The notes below the pieces were generated by a model. The model searched no databases. It was not told the origin of the DNA and saw nothing but the letters and a program-made list of their open reading frames with translations. A stretch of DNA of 64,000 bases, taken from positions 8,363,001 through 8,427,000 of the forward strand of contig CP114498.1 of NCBI GenBank assembly GCA_027186245.1, given 5' to 3'. Position 1 is the first letter of the stretch; the number at the start of each line of letters is the position of its first letter. The position numbers were made by a program, and so were the translations under genes. The stretch comes from Coriaria nepalensis. Its lineage: Eukaryota; Streptophyta; Magnoliopsida; Cucurbitales; Coriariaceae. Below are positions 47,628 to 60,270 of the stretch, one piece after another.

Positions 47628-50600
47628 TTAAAGATTTACTTTTCTATTACCGAACTTAAGCCTCTCTTCAGCCGATCTAATCCCTTCCATTTTCAACATA
47701 TCAAGCAAGAAATCACTCCACGTGTCAATGGGTCCTGGCAAGCACCAATGCACACAATCATTATATAGAGTCACATTTTCATTTGGCCAGTGACCATATC
47801 TACTAGGGTGACCATCTGGCCTTAAAAGCATAGCTAAAGTAGTGTCTAATAGCCTAAATCTTTTTCCCTTCTTTTTGGCTTCTTTCTCAGCTATTCTATA
47901 CTCCTCCATTTGAGTCATATAAAGCTCCAAAGTCTGACCTTCCATCTGGGTCTCATTGCTCCTAAATGGCCTTGTTCTCACACAGTTCCCGCCTTCATTC
48001 CACAACCCATTTTCAAAATGTGGTGGTGCAAAAGTCCTTAAAATTGTTATACCCTGAAAACTCTTTCTGCAGTTTATGGCTTTAAATGCTGTTCTGAATG
48101 CCTTTCTGTAGCCATAGTACATACCCAGGTCAGGGACATTATCTAAGAGGCAGTAATGGCACCCAACAATTTTGCCATTTTCATAGAAAACTAAGGGGCG
48201 GTAGAACCAATGCCCGGCTGAGATGATTATGTAGTCGAACTCATCGATCTGGGTCGTCCATTGTTCATCATATTCATCTAAGTAGAGATTGAAGAGCCCT
48301 GTTTTTGTAGGGCCATTCGGGTCTCTTTCATTGGATTTGACCAGATGAGGTGTCCAAAATGTTGCCATTGTGAAGTTGTATGTTGTGTACTTCCATCTCT
48401 TGAAATGTTCATCTAGTGTGTATGAAGCATCTATAGGGTACTCCACCTGCAAAGACAAGTCGTTTAATTTTTTTAGTATTTGTCCTTTTTTATTTTTCTT
48501 CTTCTGAAAAGTAGATAAAGAGTCAAAAGATAAAGTTCTTTTTAACTAAGAGAACAAAAGTGTGCCCATAAGGCTGCTAAGCATGCATGTTGCAGAATTT
48601 ACAGGGATAGAGCTCATGGTGAAGAAAGTGGTACATATATATATAATGATTGTTATTATGATACTAATATATCCCTGATAATGTCACATGGGTGGTTAAG
48701 CTAGAGCTGTTTAAGAGTTGATGAATGCAATTAAGCTTTTAATTAATTAGTGATTAATAATTGGGCCTACTGCTAGCTGGGATCTTAAAATCTTTGTGTC
48801 ATTTATTTTATTTTTGGATTTTAGCTTAAGCAGTACCGAATCTAAAGACTAAAACCCTAGTTTTCCACTGGTTAGTTGGAATGTCATGACAAATAATGTT
48901 ACAAGATAAGTTAGCTGGAATATATATATAAACATGTATTTTCATCATATGGATTTTGATTGGCAGAATGCGATATATAGATAGACACACACAGCAATAA
49001 ACTAATATTAAGAAATATTAGAAGCCAATTATTTTCAGACAATGAGAACGACCTACATCTACCTGATCCGTTTCAACTATTACTCATTGTGAGCGAATCC
49101 GATGCAACATGCATACACATATTAAGTAATTTTGTTGCTACTAGTTCACAAGCAATTCAATGACTAGACTCGAGTCATCCTTTCAATCCTAACCGTGTAT
49201 AAGGTCGGAAATAATGGTTGATATAATATATGATATTGATCAGTTGATTATAAATCATCTATCACATCTAATCTTATATATAATTATCATTAATTGATCT
49301 ATATATTGAATTGAATCTATCCTAAATAAACATAAATATTGTTTAAAATGATAAGAATCTAACATACGCAAAAGAAACTCTGAATTAAGGCATGTCATAT
49401 GAACTTCAATTATACCATTCAAACAACACGATCAAGTCTTTTCTATATTCTTCTCTTCGCGTGCGCGCATATATATATACACGATTTAGCAAACATCCCA
49501 TGAACTTGTTATCTTCTAAATGGAATCTCTTGTACACTAATATAAACAAATATAAGGGAAGACAGAAAGAGTCTAGTACGTAGTGATAAAATATGTAAAA
49601 ACCCCCCATGTGTGTGATGCTCTACTAGCTACCTAGCTACCTACATATTATATATATAAACAGAGATCTACACAGAGATGATCAGGTGCATATATGCTTG
49701 TTTGCCTTGGAACTCTAGTTCTACGTGCATTAAAAAAAACACACACACTTTTTTGGACAAGATTTGCAGGGGCACAGATTCGATCGGTCTTAGGCTGCCT
49801 TAAAAGATAGTAATATACAATTTGATGTAACATGTTTGCATGCTGTCATTTGTACCTAATCCTTTGAATTTTATAATGGTTTTGGTTAGAATGGTTTTGG
49901 TTAGCTAACCCTTCTAGAATAATCAAACAATAGCTCCTTGGAAAATTTATATCTTGATAATTTGAACAACTCCCAATAACTTAATATTGGCATCGAGTAA
50001 AAATAAGTAATAAAAATTAAAAATTAAAAAAAAAAAAACTATTAGAAATAAGAAAGAAATGATATTTGTTTCATAACTTATGATCGGAAATGCAAGTCTT
50101 ATGCAGACAGACAAATAAATAGATAAAACAGACAAACATTTGAGCAGTGATTAGAAAAAATACTAAACTCGAACAATATATACCGAGCAGATCGATCAGA
50201 ATAAGCACCAACACTAAACATCATATGTGATAAATGTCATGTTGTAATTAAGGTAACTTTAGGAGAATGTAGAGATTATACTTACCCTAGACAGGAGACA
50301 TATTAATGACTGCAGTTGATTTCTTCCCACAGAATCTCCAACAAAAGCTAATGACTTATCCCTCATCAACTCGAGAAACTGTGCCGGATTGAAAACCGGC
50401 AAGTCACACCCGTCCGGTTTCCACTTCCACTTCATAAACTCACTGTCTGGTCTCCCATACTTCATGCAGTTTTGATGTTCATGTATTGCCCAACATGTTT
50501 TGTTTGTGTAATAAGGACCCTCCGGATTTGGAACCCATTCGCCCGTGAAAATGTCACAACTTTGGCTAGACAGAACCGGTATTTTCGTCAAGTAGTATTG

Positions 50601-50807
50601 GTCTTGAGAATCATATGAAAACACGGGTGGTTTAGATGATATTGGGGTGGTCTTTAGTAGAAGCAAAGAGTAGTTTATTATGGGGTTGGATAGAGGTGTG
50701 ATTGTGAGAATGACTAGGGTGAATATTGCTACTAGGACTAGTAATGGGATTTTGTGTATTGTGAAGTAGTGTTTTCCAAAGGGAACTTCATAGCCCCTGT
50801 GCCTCAT
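47628..50807 (-). CDS. Trichome birefringence-like (TBL) polysaccharide O-acetyltransferase
   Basis: Two minus-strand exons, 50807-50286 and 48446-47628, join in frame (AGG|GTAAGT to CAG|GTGGAG) to 446 residues. TBL proteins are Golgi type II membrane enzymes that O-acetylate wall polysaccharides such as xylan or mannan. A signal anchor ([17 protein letters not shown]) spans about residues 20-37. The TBL/PMR5N cysteine-rich domain starts at CDIFTGEWV (residue 84). The catalytic Ser is in GDSVGRN at 157-163, and the second motif [10 protein letters not shown] gives Asp404 and His407, so the catalytic triad is complete. The 1.8-kb intron holds nothing recognised. By neighbourhood it resembles Arabidopsis TBL19/TBL21 (At5g15900/At5g15890). 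Acceptor specificity cannot be read from sequence. Confidence 0.94.
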
Positions 50808-51949
50808 TGAAGAGAGAGAGAGACAGAGACAGAGAGAGGTGAGAGAGAGAAACAAAAAAATGGAAGTGTTTTTTAGAAGAAATGATGATGATGAGTGTTG
50901 AAGTTTATATGGTTTCTTTTTTTGGTGGGATGTCTGCTAATTTTTTTAAAAATAAATATGAAAATTACTTTTCATATTGCTCTTAATCTTCACATAAATA
51001 TCATGCATTTTAGTTTACATCAAAGAAGAATCCAAACAAGACATGATTAGAGATTGAAATTGTAAATCAATTATTACAAAATTGAAATGATTTAATGAAT
51101 CATTATTTAGTTTTATCTTACTAATCAACTTTTTGTAAAAATATATCTATATATAATAAATATAAATAAACTAAATGCCAAACCTCAGTTTTGTGATCAT
51201 AAGGTGCATGTATGTATGCCTTGAAGTATTGGCATGGTTTCTAGATCCAAGGATCTCATTACGTTATAAATGAAAGGGAAGATTTGCTATCAACGTAGAA
51301 TTGATTGAAGAGAGAAGGAGCTTATCCAGGGTAACAAACTTCGGGTGAAATCGATCGAGATTGGGGTTTGCAAGTTGATCGGACTTACCGGGAAGATAAC
51401 AATTGTAGAGATGTTCTTGCTAATAATATGAAAATTGAAATCGACAGAGGTTACCGGATTCTTGCCGGGTTCCTTCGGAAGCTTAGAGACTTTTTGACCA
51501 CAGAAAATGTGTTTTCCTTTTTGCTTGTGATCAATTGGGAAGCTCTATTTTAATTAGTTGGAATAATTAACTAATTTAAGCTTCATAAATCAATCATAAT
51601 CACATTTTCTTTTCTTCAAATCGGACGTTAAACCATCATTGTAGTTCAGGTTGCTAACGTATTGACTATGTCTCTCCTAAGTATGAGATCATTTACATCA
51701 TCCAAATTGTCGGTTGAATTATCAAATTATTGACTATGTCTCTCTTTAAGTATAATTTTCATGTTTGGTCCTCATTTATTATTATTATTCTTCTTCTTCT
51801 TTTTTATATATCAATTTTGTCCTTAACAAAGAGATTAACTCAAAAATGTTTCCACTTTCCAGTTTCTACCATATCAAGAGAATGAAGTATTAAAAAAAAA
51901 TAAAAATAAAAAAACCTAGAAGGACTTGATAACTACTTGACCACAGCTC
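50808..51949. other. Upstream region of TBL gene; mostly non-coding
   Basis: Minus-strand promoter of TBL, with a (GA)n run at 50810-50850 in its leader. A small retroelement scrap is listed separately. No gene otherwise. Confidence 0.45.
51368..51553 (+). mobile_element. Scrap of LINE-type RNase H domain
   Basis: The frame reads VDRTYREDNNCRDVLANN, like the HIYREGNRCADxLAN motif of plant non-LTR retrotransposon RNase H domains. Only about 20 residues match, and the surrounding sequence is unrecognisable. Identity is tentative. Confidence 0.4.
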
Positions 51950-52529
51950 AAGCTACCTCTTGAGGAATGTTTGCCAAGGATATGCTTGTATTCTGTCTTC
52001 TGAAAAGGTATCAGGTCACCCATATCTCCCCGTAAATATTTCTCGTACGCCGCCAATTCAAAATGACCGTGACCACACATCGCCGTGAGTATAACCTTCT
52101 TCTCCCCGGTCTGTCTACACCGGAGAGCTTCCCGGACAGTAGCAGCTATGGCAAGTCGGCAAGTGTAGATTCCGGAGCCGGTATCAGTCCTTCCGTCCGT
52201 GCAAATTGTAAGGCACCTACAACAGAAATAAACTCAAACGGCTGTATATGCTAAATCCTGAACAATTCACTCAGGCTAACTTTTCCTTAGCAGTTTTTGA
52301 AGTAGAATTCTAAAACTGGATTTTTAGTATAAGGTTTAAACTAATGTAACGTATTTATGAAGTGTTTGAAATACGTTTAAGGAAGCCGGATCTAAGATTA
52401 TACAAGTCTTACAAATGCAGATAAAATGTAAGAGATTTATTATATCACCTTGAAAGCATTTGGTTTGTGGGATAGAAATCGCTTCCATGAGACCAAGTTC
52501 ATAAACATGTGATATCAATGGTGCCAAAA
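51950..52529 (-). pseudogene. Tryptophan synthase beta type 2 pseudogene fragment
   Basis: Only the last two exons of a type 2 tryptophan synthase beta chain gene (PLP enzyme, serine plus indole to tryptophan; At5g38530-like) remain. 52529-52449 reads APLISHVYELGLMEAISIPQ then TKCFQ; 52216-51950 reads GALQFARTEGLIPAPEST, AIAATVREALRCRQTGEKKV and AMCGHGHFELAAYEKYL. Similarity stops abruptly at 52529, inside the expected LRYHGxAP context. A small insertion after PAPEST (about 52160) shifts frame, and another shift near DMGDL (about 52016) separates the C-terminal end (SLANIPQEVA). No PLP lysine or catalytic region is present, so it cannot encode an enzyme. Confidence 0.85.
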
Positions 52530-53302
52530 TAGCTTATATACTCTCAAAATTAATTTGAACCGACAAAATATATTGAAACCGGATTAAGTCCAAAATTGCT
52601 TGGCGAGCTAATCCAAGAATAATAGGTCATGCCGCCTATGGGGCCTCACCCAAAATTACCCAAGTAGAAGAGACTCTTCTCTGAGCTTTTGCCCTTGCTT
52701 CCCTTCTTAGGCTTTGGTCCAACGGTCGGTCGGACTCAAGAATTGAATTCGATTGTAAGTGGCACGTGGGTATTACTTAATGCTATGTGGATAATAAAAT
52801 TCTCCACCCCAAAATGCGCCCAATTAATGTTTGACCCCCCAAAATTATAAATAAGTAAAAAGTAGCCCAAATCAGATGAAACCCATTTGGGCTTTGATTT
52901 TGAAGTTTGGTGAGATGTGAGAACCAAGACCACACTGGTTTATTGGTTTTTGATCTGTCGAGGGTTCGAAATTAGTTCATTTGGGTCTCAACATTTCAAC
53001 ATTTGTAAATTTACAAAACAAAACTCCAACTTTCAATTCATTCCATATTTTTATCTTGAGATATTGCGTTTGGAATACCCAAGATTATTTTTTTAGAATA
53101 GTTACCAGTTAGTTTCGAAAAGTAGATATTAAACCCCTTAATATCAACAGTAATTTGGAAACAATTTACAAATTGGACAGAAATTAATTAAATATTAATA
53201 ATCAGAATATTTTAAATTAATGTAAATATGTAAAAAAAAGGAAATCCATTATATATTGCAAAACACGTATAACTTTTATACATATTTTAGATCTTTCATT
53301 AG
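52530..53302. other. Intergenic; no gene recognised
   Basis: This lies between the tryptophan synthase fragment and the DUF1262 gene. Nothing supported. Confidence 0.45.
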
Positions 53303-54599
53303 TTAATCCCATTTACAATTAATCCTATGATCATGCATGAAATTACATTTCCACACCAAACTTCCATCCCTCCTTCTCAAAGCAAAACTTTCAACCAACA
53401 TATAACAACTAAACCTCTCCCACCCACTCTCACTCCTACTATCATACACTTCCTCTCTCTCTACCCTCACTTCTCTCTCTCCTCCATTAAACCAACCCCC
53501 TTCCTCTTGTACCCATCTCATCTTCTCCACCATTGCAACACTCAGACCCACTTTCCCTTCTCTCCCACCACCATTCTCACCATCAACTCCAAACCAAACA
53601 AACCCTCCTTTACTGCTTTCTTCTTCATCTAATCTCACTGCCTCTCTCCCACCCACCAAAAACACTTCCCTCATAACATCTACATCAATCCTCACAATCC
53701 TATTCTCACTGTTCACATTGCAACAAGAATAAATCTCTTCCCACCATTGCTCAAGAGTAATAGTGTAGAACATAGTCTTCTTCACTTGGGTTTTGAGCCT
53801 TAGTCTTTCCTTGACAAACATAAATGGGCAATGCCATTTCCCCACAACTACACCCCTCGATCGTTTCGTGAAGACCGGGAAACTAAAATCGGGGAGTTGG
53901 GTTCGAAGAGCAGTATCTAAGCCAAGAGCTTCTTGATTATCACCTAGTTTAGGATACTTATGATGGGAATATGAGGTTGAGCTTATGTTAATTTTCCATC
54001 CTTTTGTTCTTAAGAACTTAGGAGGTATCCCATCCGGGGCAACAGACTTGGCGAAAAAACCGCCGGTAGGATGGCTATGAATCTTGAATTGTTGATATAT
54101 GTCTTTGAGATTGAAAGGTTTTGGGGCTTTGTCATTCAAGATGTTCTTGAAGCAACATGTCATGATGTCCTCCTCTCTTGAGCACCTGTATGCTTTCCTA
54201 CAAGATTTTGAGCAAACTAGAAGTTCAATTATGAGAAGAGATGATGATTAATCCTATGTAATAAACACATACGTACCCTTTATGTTTGCCTTTTGCTTTG
54301 ATGATGTAATAGCGATTAGAGGAAAGAGGCCGATCAAGAACAGGGACAAACCAAACCTTAGTGGAAGCTGTTGTTTCTTCATACTCAGATGAAGAATGGT
54401 AAAGGGTGAATATCTTGTCTTGAGGAAATGGAAATTTCTTGACCCTCTTCCTCTTACATAAGCCCCAACAGTACGAAGCTTCTGCCTCGGCTTCTTCATC
54501 TGTTATTACCAGATACCCTGAAAATGGAGCATCTGGTGTTGGTATTGACATTGTGCTTGGTGACTTTCTGTACATTGATAGAGGCCTTGTCACATACAT
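53303..54599 (-). CDS. DUF1262 family protein
   Basis: Two minus-strand exons, 54599-54277 and 54197-53303, join in frame (AAAGG|GTACGT; TGTAG|GAAAGC) to 405 residues. The N-terminus MYVTRPLSMYRKSPS and the GYLVITDEEAE segment are typical of the plant-only DUF1262 family, and the second exon has GGFFAKSVAPDGIPPKFLR and GVVVGKWHCPFMFVKER. The function of the family is unknown; some Arabidopsis members are stress or pathogen induced (recollection). No signal peptide or membrane helix is present. It ends in a charged region with MHDHRINCKWD. Length is normal and no lesion is seen. Confidence 0.88.
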
Positions 54600-55207
54600 C
54601 TCTCTCTCTCTCTGTTGCTGTTATGGTAAGATAAGTGAGAAAGAAATTAAGATGATAAAGGAAGTTGCTTTATGTATGTTCTCAACTTTTATCTTTTGGA
54701 TTGTATTATTTTGGGTGACTGTTCTGATCAATCACTCAATTTGATTCTACTTTTCTACTTTTCTACTTTTATTTATTTTCTTTATTATTATTATTATTAT
54801 TATTATTATTTATTTTATTTTTTTAGGGCATCATGGTAGAATCAATAATGGAGGATTAAATAGAGAAACTTACGAACTTTTTTTTTGTTTCTTATCCTTA
54901 TCATTCAATTCTAAGTTAGATCTCAAAGATTAAAAATTTTAAAAAAAAAGAAAAAAAAAAGGTCTTTGACACCGCCGCGTGTCACTGCCATGTCACGGTC
55001 TCTTCATGAAAACAGAGCATCAAAGGCAGAGTAATAATAACGAACGAATAAAGGACGGAAAACGAACACTTGTCCGAGTACGCGCCACGGAAACTTCATC
55101 AAACGCAACCGCTATCGTTGTTCCATTTCGCGTTTAGAATCTCATTTCCCCTCTCAACTTATTATAGCAAGGAGAAGAAAGAGGAAATTATGATCTAGGG
55201 CGAGAGA
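54600..55207. other. Intergenic between divergent genes
   Basis: A TC repeat (about 54599-54612) lies in the DUF1262 leader, an (ATT)n run at about 54785-54812 and A-rich tracts near 54945. No gene. Confidence 0.5.
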
Positions 55208-57459
55208 ATGGCGAACACTGCCATCTCGCGTTTGCTCTATCTATTCACACTCCTCCTCTCTTCCCAAGCGCCGGTAAGAAGATTCCTTTAACAACTTCTT
55301 TCTTGCTGACCCAGATGAGTTTTTCATGTGGTTGTTCGAGGGTTTTGTCCATTTTTTTAGGAACGAATTCTATGATTTGGAATTCGACCCAGTTTCCAGT
55401 ATTTAGAGTTAACATTTCAAGATACTAGAATGTAATTGGATTCCAATGCTTTGAAAAACAATGAGCTCACTTTGAGCATCATGACAAAAAATTAGATGTT
55501 TTGCCATTAAATTGGAGGATATATTTTAAGTAGGATTCTGCAAATCGTATAACTAGTTAGAGTTGGAAATGGTGATCGAAAAACCATATGATATTGCTTG
55601 ATGAATGAATGAATGTATGATCAAAAAACCATTGTATCTCTGTTTTCCCTTTTACGTATCTTCACATTCTTTCTTTCTGTTTACACCTGTTTTATCCCCG
55701 ATTCTTTGTTCTCTGGCCTTCCTTCTAGGTTCATTGACTTTCATATGTGTTAAAAATTTTCACTTGGTTGTAGAACTTAGATGCTTACTTTTATCTTTGT
55801 GGATTTTTGAATAATAAAAACTCCTTTTTTATGGAGTGAGGAAGTGCAATAGCTGTTTTCGGAAAAGAAAGATTACTATCGACGCATTACCACCAAAAAG
55901 ATGAAGCCTCAAAGGTTGAGGAAGCAGAGAAGGTAGAAGGTTCGCTTGTTCTTATTGAAGGGTTCTTTACAAAAATGAAAATTTTTACTTTATAGTTATA
56001 GTTGATCCTTCTTTGATGATTGATTAAGATTTTGCTTTTAAATTCAGATACTTGTTTTGGGTGGAAACGGATTCGTCGGTTCACATATTTGTCAAAAAGC
56101 TCTAGATCTTGGATTGAATATATCGAGCCTAAGCAGGTATTAACCGATAAAATCAATGAAGGCTTGACCCTTACTTCATATTACTTTAATGACTTTTCTA
56201 TTCTTTAACCACATTGATTTGGAACAATCTTTTTAAAGGAAATTGGTCTAACTTGATTTTTTTTTTTTTTTGGTCTTATATTTTTAAGGTCAGGAAGATC
56301 ATCTCTACGTGATTCATGGTCCAATGATGTGGTCTGGCATCAAGGTCTTTACAATCTTCTCAACTTTTTTTTTTTTCTTATTCCAAATTTTCAGCCGTGA
56401 TGTTATAAAATAGTTTTAACTTCTATGTTCTTCTTTGTTGAAAATATAGGAGATCTACTTTCACCCGATTCATTGAAAAATGCAGTTCAGGGAGTAACTG
56501 CTGTGGTATATTACATACTTCTACTTTCCAGTTTTTTTTTATGTCTTGTTTTCTCTCTTTAGTCGTAATGGATGATTAATATGAAGGAACTCTTTAGATT
56601 TCATGTGTTGGAGGATTCGGATCGAACTCTCATATGTATAAAATTAATGGAACGGCAAACATAAATGCTATTAGAGTCGCAGCAGAACAAGGTTTGTTAA
56701 CTTTGTTTTGTATCGATTAGTACCCTTCTCTTTAGTAACATTTTCCCTCTTGTTCATCCATATTTGCCAATCTTTTCAGGTGTGAAAAGATTTGTCTATA
56801 TTTCAGCTTCTGACTTTGGCTTCATAAACTATTTGTTACAAGGTTATTATAAGGGCAAGGTACCGATTTGAAAGATCAAATACCAATTTACTTTTACTTT
56901 TCATATTTCAACATTCATTTGGACCTGTTTTTTCCATTCACATTCTCATGATGCAGAGAGCAACCGAAGAAGAGCTAATGCTTAAATTCCCTCATGGAGT
57001 CCGGTTTTTTCCCTTATCTCAATTTACAGATTCATTTGTGAAGTCAATAATCATTAAACAGATAAGAACTTTTTTTTTTCCCTTGACATAAAAACAGGTG
57101 TATTCCTTCGACCAGGTTTTATTCACGGAACGCGCCGAGTTGGACAAGTAAAGCTACCTCTTAGTCTAATCGGGGCTCCTCTCGAGATGGTATGTACTAT
57201 AGACTCTAAATATGTTATTTTGACTATTTTCTTCACTCGAATTATTTTTTATCACAGTAATGCTCCTAAGACAGTAAGTACTAAACTGTAGGTTCTGCAA
57301 TATGCAAAACCATTGACTCAAATCCCGGTTGTTGGCCCGCTTTTCACACCCCCAGTCAACGTAAAGGCAGTAGCAAGTTGTGCTGTTAGAGCAGCACTTG
57401 ATCCATTGGTTGGTCCAGGTATTGTTGATGTATTCAGTATCTTACAACACAAGAGGTAG
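55208..57459 (+). CDS. NAD(P)-binding Rossmann-fold protein (atypical SDR), with splice/frame anomalies
   Basis: Similar to Arabidopsis At5g15910, an atypical short-chain dehydrogenase-like protein related to mitochondrial complex I subunit NDUFA9-type folds. Exons seen: start exon 55208-55273 (MANTAISRLL), one ending about 55944 (DEASKVEEAEK), then 56048-56136 (ILVLGGNGFVGSHIC, the GxxGxxG dinucleotide-binding motif), 56289-56344, 56450-56505, 56598-56691 (SCVGGFGSNSHMYKINGT), 56780-56859 (FVYISASDFG), 56957-56998, 57098-57189 (VFLRPGFIHGTR) and 57292-57459. Most junctions are GT-AG and in phase. Two are not: the start exon and second exon do not share a phase, and 56957-56998 joined at its only GT (GGA|GTCCGG) shifts the frame into a stop. 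One G seems missing there. It may be a pseudogene or use an unusual site. Confidence 0.7.
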
Positions 57460-59283
57460 AAGATGGATCAGTCGGAGCATGTCTTAATTGCTTACAGGGA
57501 AGAGGAGGATGTGCAAGTGACTTTGCTAACTTGATACAATCATTTCATAAGATTGTTGATTATATTAGTCAAAATAAGCTCCCCATAGTAAGAGATCATA
57601 TCGGAAACACGAGAGTTGTACGGAAAACAAGGTCTTATATAACCCAATATGATTCTTAATTTGATGATAAAATCTTAAGAAGATTAATAGTATTATCCTT
57701 TTTTGCTTGAGTAGTTCAATTCTGTGCACGTTTATAGTATCAAGCATATATGATCTTTGAAAAAACAACCATATTCTTCAAGAAAGACTTACATAGTAGA
57801 GTCGCTTTAGTTTTAGAGATAGATGCCTTTTGCTTTTCTTCCCTTTCAAGAAAAAATAAGGCATATAGGATTTGATTATGCTCACCAGCTCGTTAGTAGA
57901 CTAATGTCCCTGATTATGAAAGGACAACCGGAACCGGTAAGACATACTGCTGATCATAACGGGATTAACCGATTGAGCAGATTCTCGCACCAACGTACAC
58001 TATACGCAAAGTACTTGTCAAGCCCAATAGCAATATGATTATGATTAAGTTCAAAAGTCAAGCCCTTTTTGAGAAAATAATGGATGGAAAAGTAAAACAG
58101 TTAAGACTATAGTTAGTGCATGGAATAAAGATAGGAAGTGATGATGGTACGTAACTATGATATTGATTGGTGGAATAGGAGGAGTAGGAGTCGCTTTGGC
58201 CAAAAAAAGGAAAAAAAAAAAAGAAAAGAGAGAGACAAGAGGATCCACATCATGTGAAAATCATAGAAGAAATAGTGGACCAAGAGGTCTCCCGATGAAG
58301 AATTTCTACTTGATCAAAATGATTTCCACTTAGTTTTTACCTACTCTTTTCTACGAGTGAGGATTAATGGGGGGCCCCACTTAGGCTGTTTTTAAAGCGT
58401 GGAAACGGAAAGTAACGGAAAAGAAAACAAAAGCAGAAAAGAACAAAGGAGAACACCTCACACCCCAACTGTCTCTACGTCAGTTTAATCCGTTATCCTA
58501 TCAATGTCCACCTCACCTCTCCTCGTGCCGTAACGCCTTTTTTTCTGTTCAGATCAGCCGATCCTAGTGTCCATGATATGTACCTCTTCCTCATTTGCTG
58601 TAACTTGTGGTCCACACCCATCCACCATATAACTATTGACACGTGGTCGAAGTTTTCTTAACCATTAGAGATGATAATTCATGTCAATATGATCCGGTTC
58701 GAGTACGATATGAATTAGTTCTTATTATATTTATATATGTGCTCGTGTCTAAAAATAAAGATATAATACGATATAAATATAATAATGAATCATAAATAAT
58801 TATAAAGTGATTTTAAGCTTTTTAATGAAATAAAAATAATATATCTTTTAAATGATCAAATTCTTATTTAAAATATAAACACACTCATAAATAATGAAAT
58901 TACTCAATTTTTAATAATTTTAATTTTCGTTATATTCAAATTCGTAATTAATCTAAAAAGTTATGTTTAGTTTTATAAAAAATGGTTTTAATTTTTTTAT
59001 CCCTTTTCATTATATTTAATTATAAATATACCATAAATATTTAGCACTATTTATTATTTATTATTTATTTATTATTTTCCTAACATTTATGTACACTACA
59101 ACTTGGTTGGTTCATGGTTGACGATATTTTCGGAAATTCAAGATTTTCAGTGGTTGCTCTTGCTAGGCGATCTGGCGAGAAAATCCAGGAAAGATCAAAA
59201 GGCTTAAATACAATTAAAAGGGATACGACCGTAATTAAAGTCGCCGTAAGTGGCAATTCCAAAGGCGCCGTTCTCGATTCTGC
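57460..59283. other. Intergenic; SAMDC promoter at right end
   Basis: No gene recognised. A CACGTG G-box sits at about 58640 (GACACGTGGTCG). 58680-59080 is AT-rich. Confidence 0.45.
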
Positions 59284-59290
59284 TATATAA
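59284..59290 (+). promoter_or_regulatory. TATA box of the SAMDC gene
   Basis: TATATAA at 59284-59290, followed about 30 bp later by a plausible start site. The leader then runs about 950 bp of genomic sequence to the main ATG and is split by two introns (59482-59883 and 60036-60127). Confidence 0.7.
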
Positions 59291-59893
59291 ACTCCTCCGC
59301 TTTCTTAATCTAGACCTCACGAAAGGCATATTAATTTTTTGTCTTTGAAATTCACGGATTCTCCGAGTTCGATTAGGTTTTCGATCTTGATTTCCTTCAT
59401 CTAGGGTTGAGATAAGGAAGCTTTTACGGGGTGTTCTTCGTAAGAGATTACAATTTGGTTACAATTTTACCCGGTTTGTTGGTACGTATTCTATTTTTTT
59501 ATCTTGATCTGTTCGATTTTGTATCTTGGAATATGGTTTTTTGTCTTGTATGATATGAAGGACGTCAGGAATCTGATTTTTTTTGTTTGGTTCTCTTTGT
59601 TTAATTTGTTGCTGTTGTGCTGTATATGAAGATCTTGTTGGCGTTAGGTCAGGCGTTTGATTGTGGATGCTTGTTCTTGATATAAATTGAAAATCAATTG
59701 TTTTACTCATAGCGTTACAATCGAGATCTCTGTTAGTTTCCTGTAGGTTGATTCTTTTATATTACTTATGGGAGTGACCTAATCGTATTCACTCTCTTCA
59801 GCATTGATCATGGACATGTGAAATGTATGTGTAGTAGGTTTCTGGGACCTCTCTGATTAATGTATTTTGATCTGTCTTTACAGAATTGAGTGA

Positions 59894-59920
59894 ATGAAAT
59901 ATGGAATCCAAAGGTGGTAA
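59894..59920 (+). promoter_or_regulatory. Tiny uORF of SAMDC leader, altered
   Basis: ATGAAATATGG: the first ATG (59894) opens an 8-codon frame ending TAA at 59918-59920, overlapping the conserved uORF that starts at 59901. In other plants, as I recall, the tiny uORF is 2-3 codons long and its stop overlaps the next ATG by one base. Here one base appears to be missing. Confidence 0.6.
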
Positions 59921-60148
59921 GAAGAAGTCTAGTAGTAGTAAAACCTTACTCTATGAAGCACCCCTTGGTTATGGCATTGAAGACGTTCGACCCAATGGTG
60001 GAATCAGGAAGTTCAGATCAGCTGCTTACTCCAACGTGAGATTCTTCTTTTCACCTGCTTATCATCTTCTTCCTTATCTTATATATGAACAGTTTTCCTA
60101 ATTACTCTTTTCTTGTTTCAAATGCAGTGCGCTCGGAAACCATCCTGA
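59901..60148 (+). CDS. Conserved SAMDC upstream ORF (51 residues)
   Basis: Two exons, 59901-60035 and 60128-60148, encode a 51-residue peptide beginning MESKGGKKKSSSSK, with the conserved centre LLYEAPLGYGIEDVRPNGG and ending SNCARKPS. It is the conserved small uORF of plant AdoMetDC mRNAs that represses translation of the downstream enzyme when polyamines are high. The conserved C-terminal residues are present. The splice (AAC|GTGAGA to GCAG|TGCGCT) is in phase. It precedes the main ATG by 122 nt. Confidence 0.93.
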
Positions 60149-60270
60149 GTTTCCCTAAATCGTTTACGTAGCATAGCATAGTCTCTCCATAAACTTTCAT
60201 TCTGCAATTATTTTTAGCATAGTCTTTTTTCTACTACAAATCCTTTTTCTATTCACTTCCTTGAGTCACT

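Noticed and set aside
53327..53632. Pro/Thr-rich open frame on plus
   Set aside because: Antisense shadow of the DUF1262 second exon.
57823..58038. 71-residue open frame after the Rossmann gene
   Set aside because: No motif, no splice partner and no conservation evidence; likely chance.
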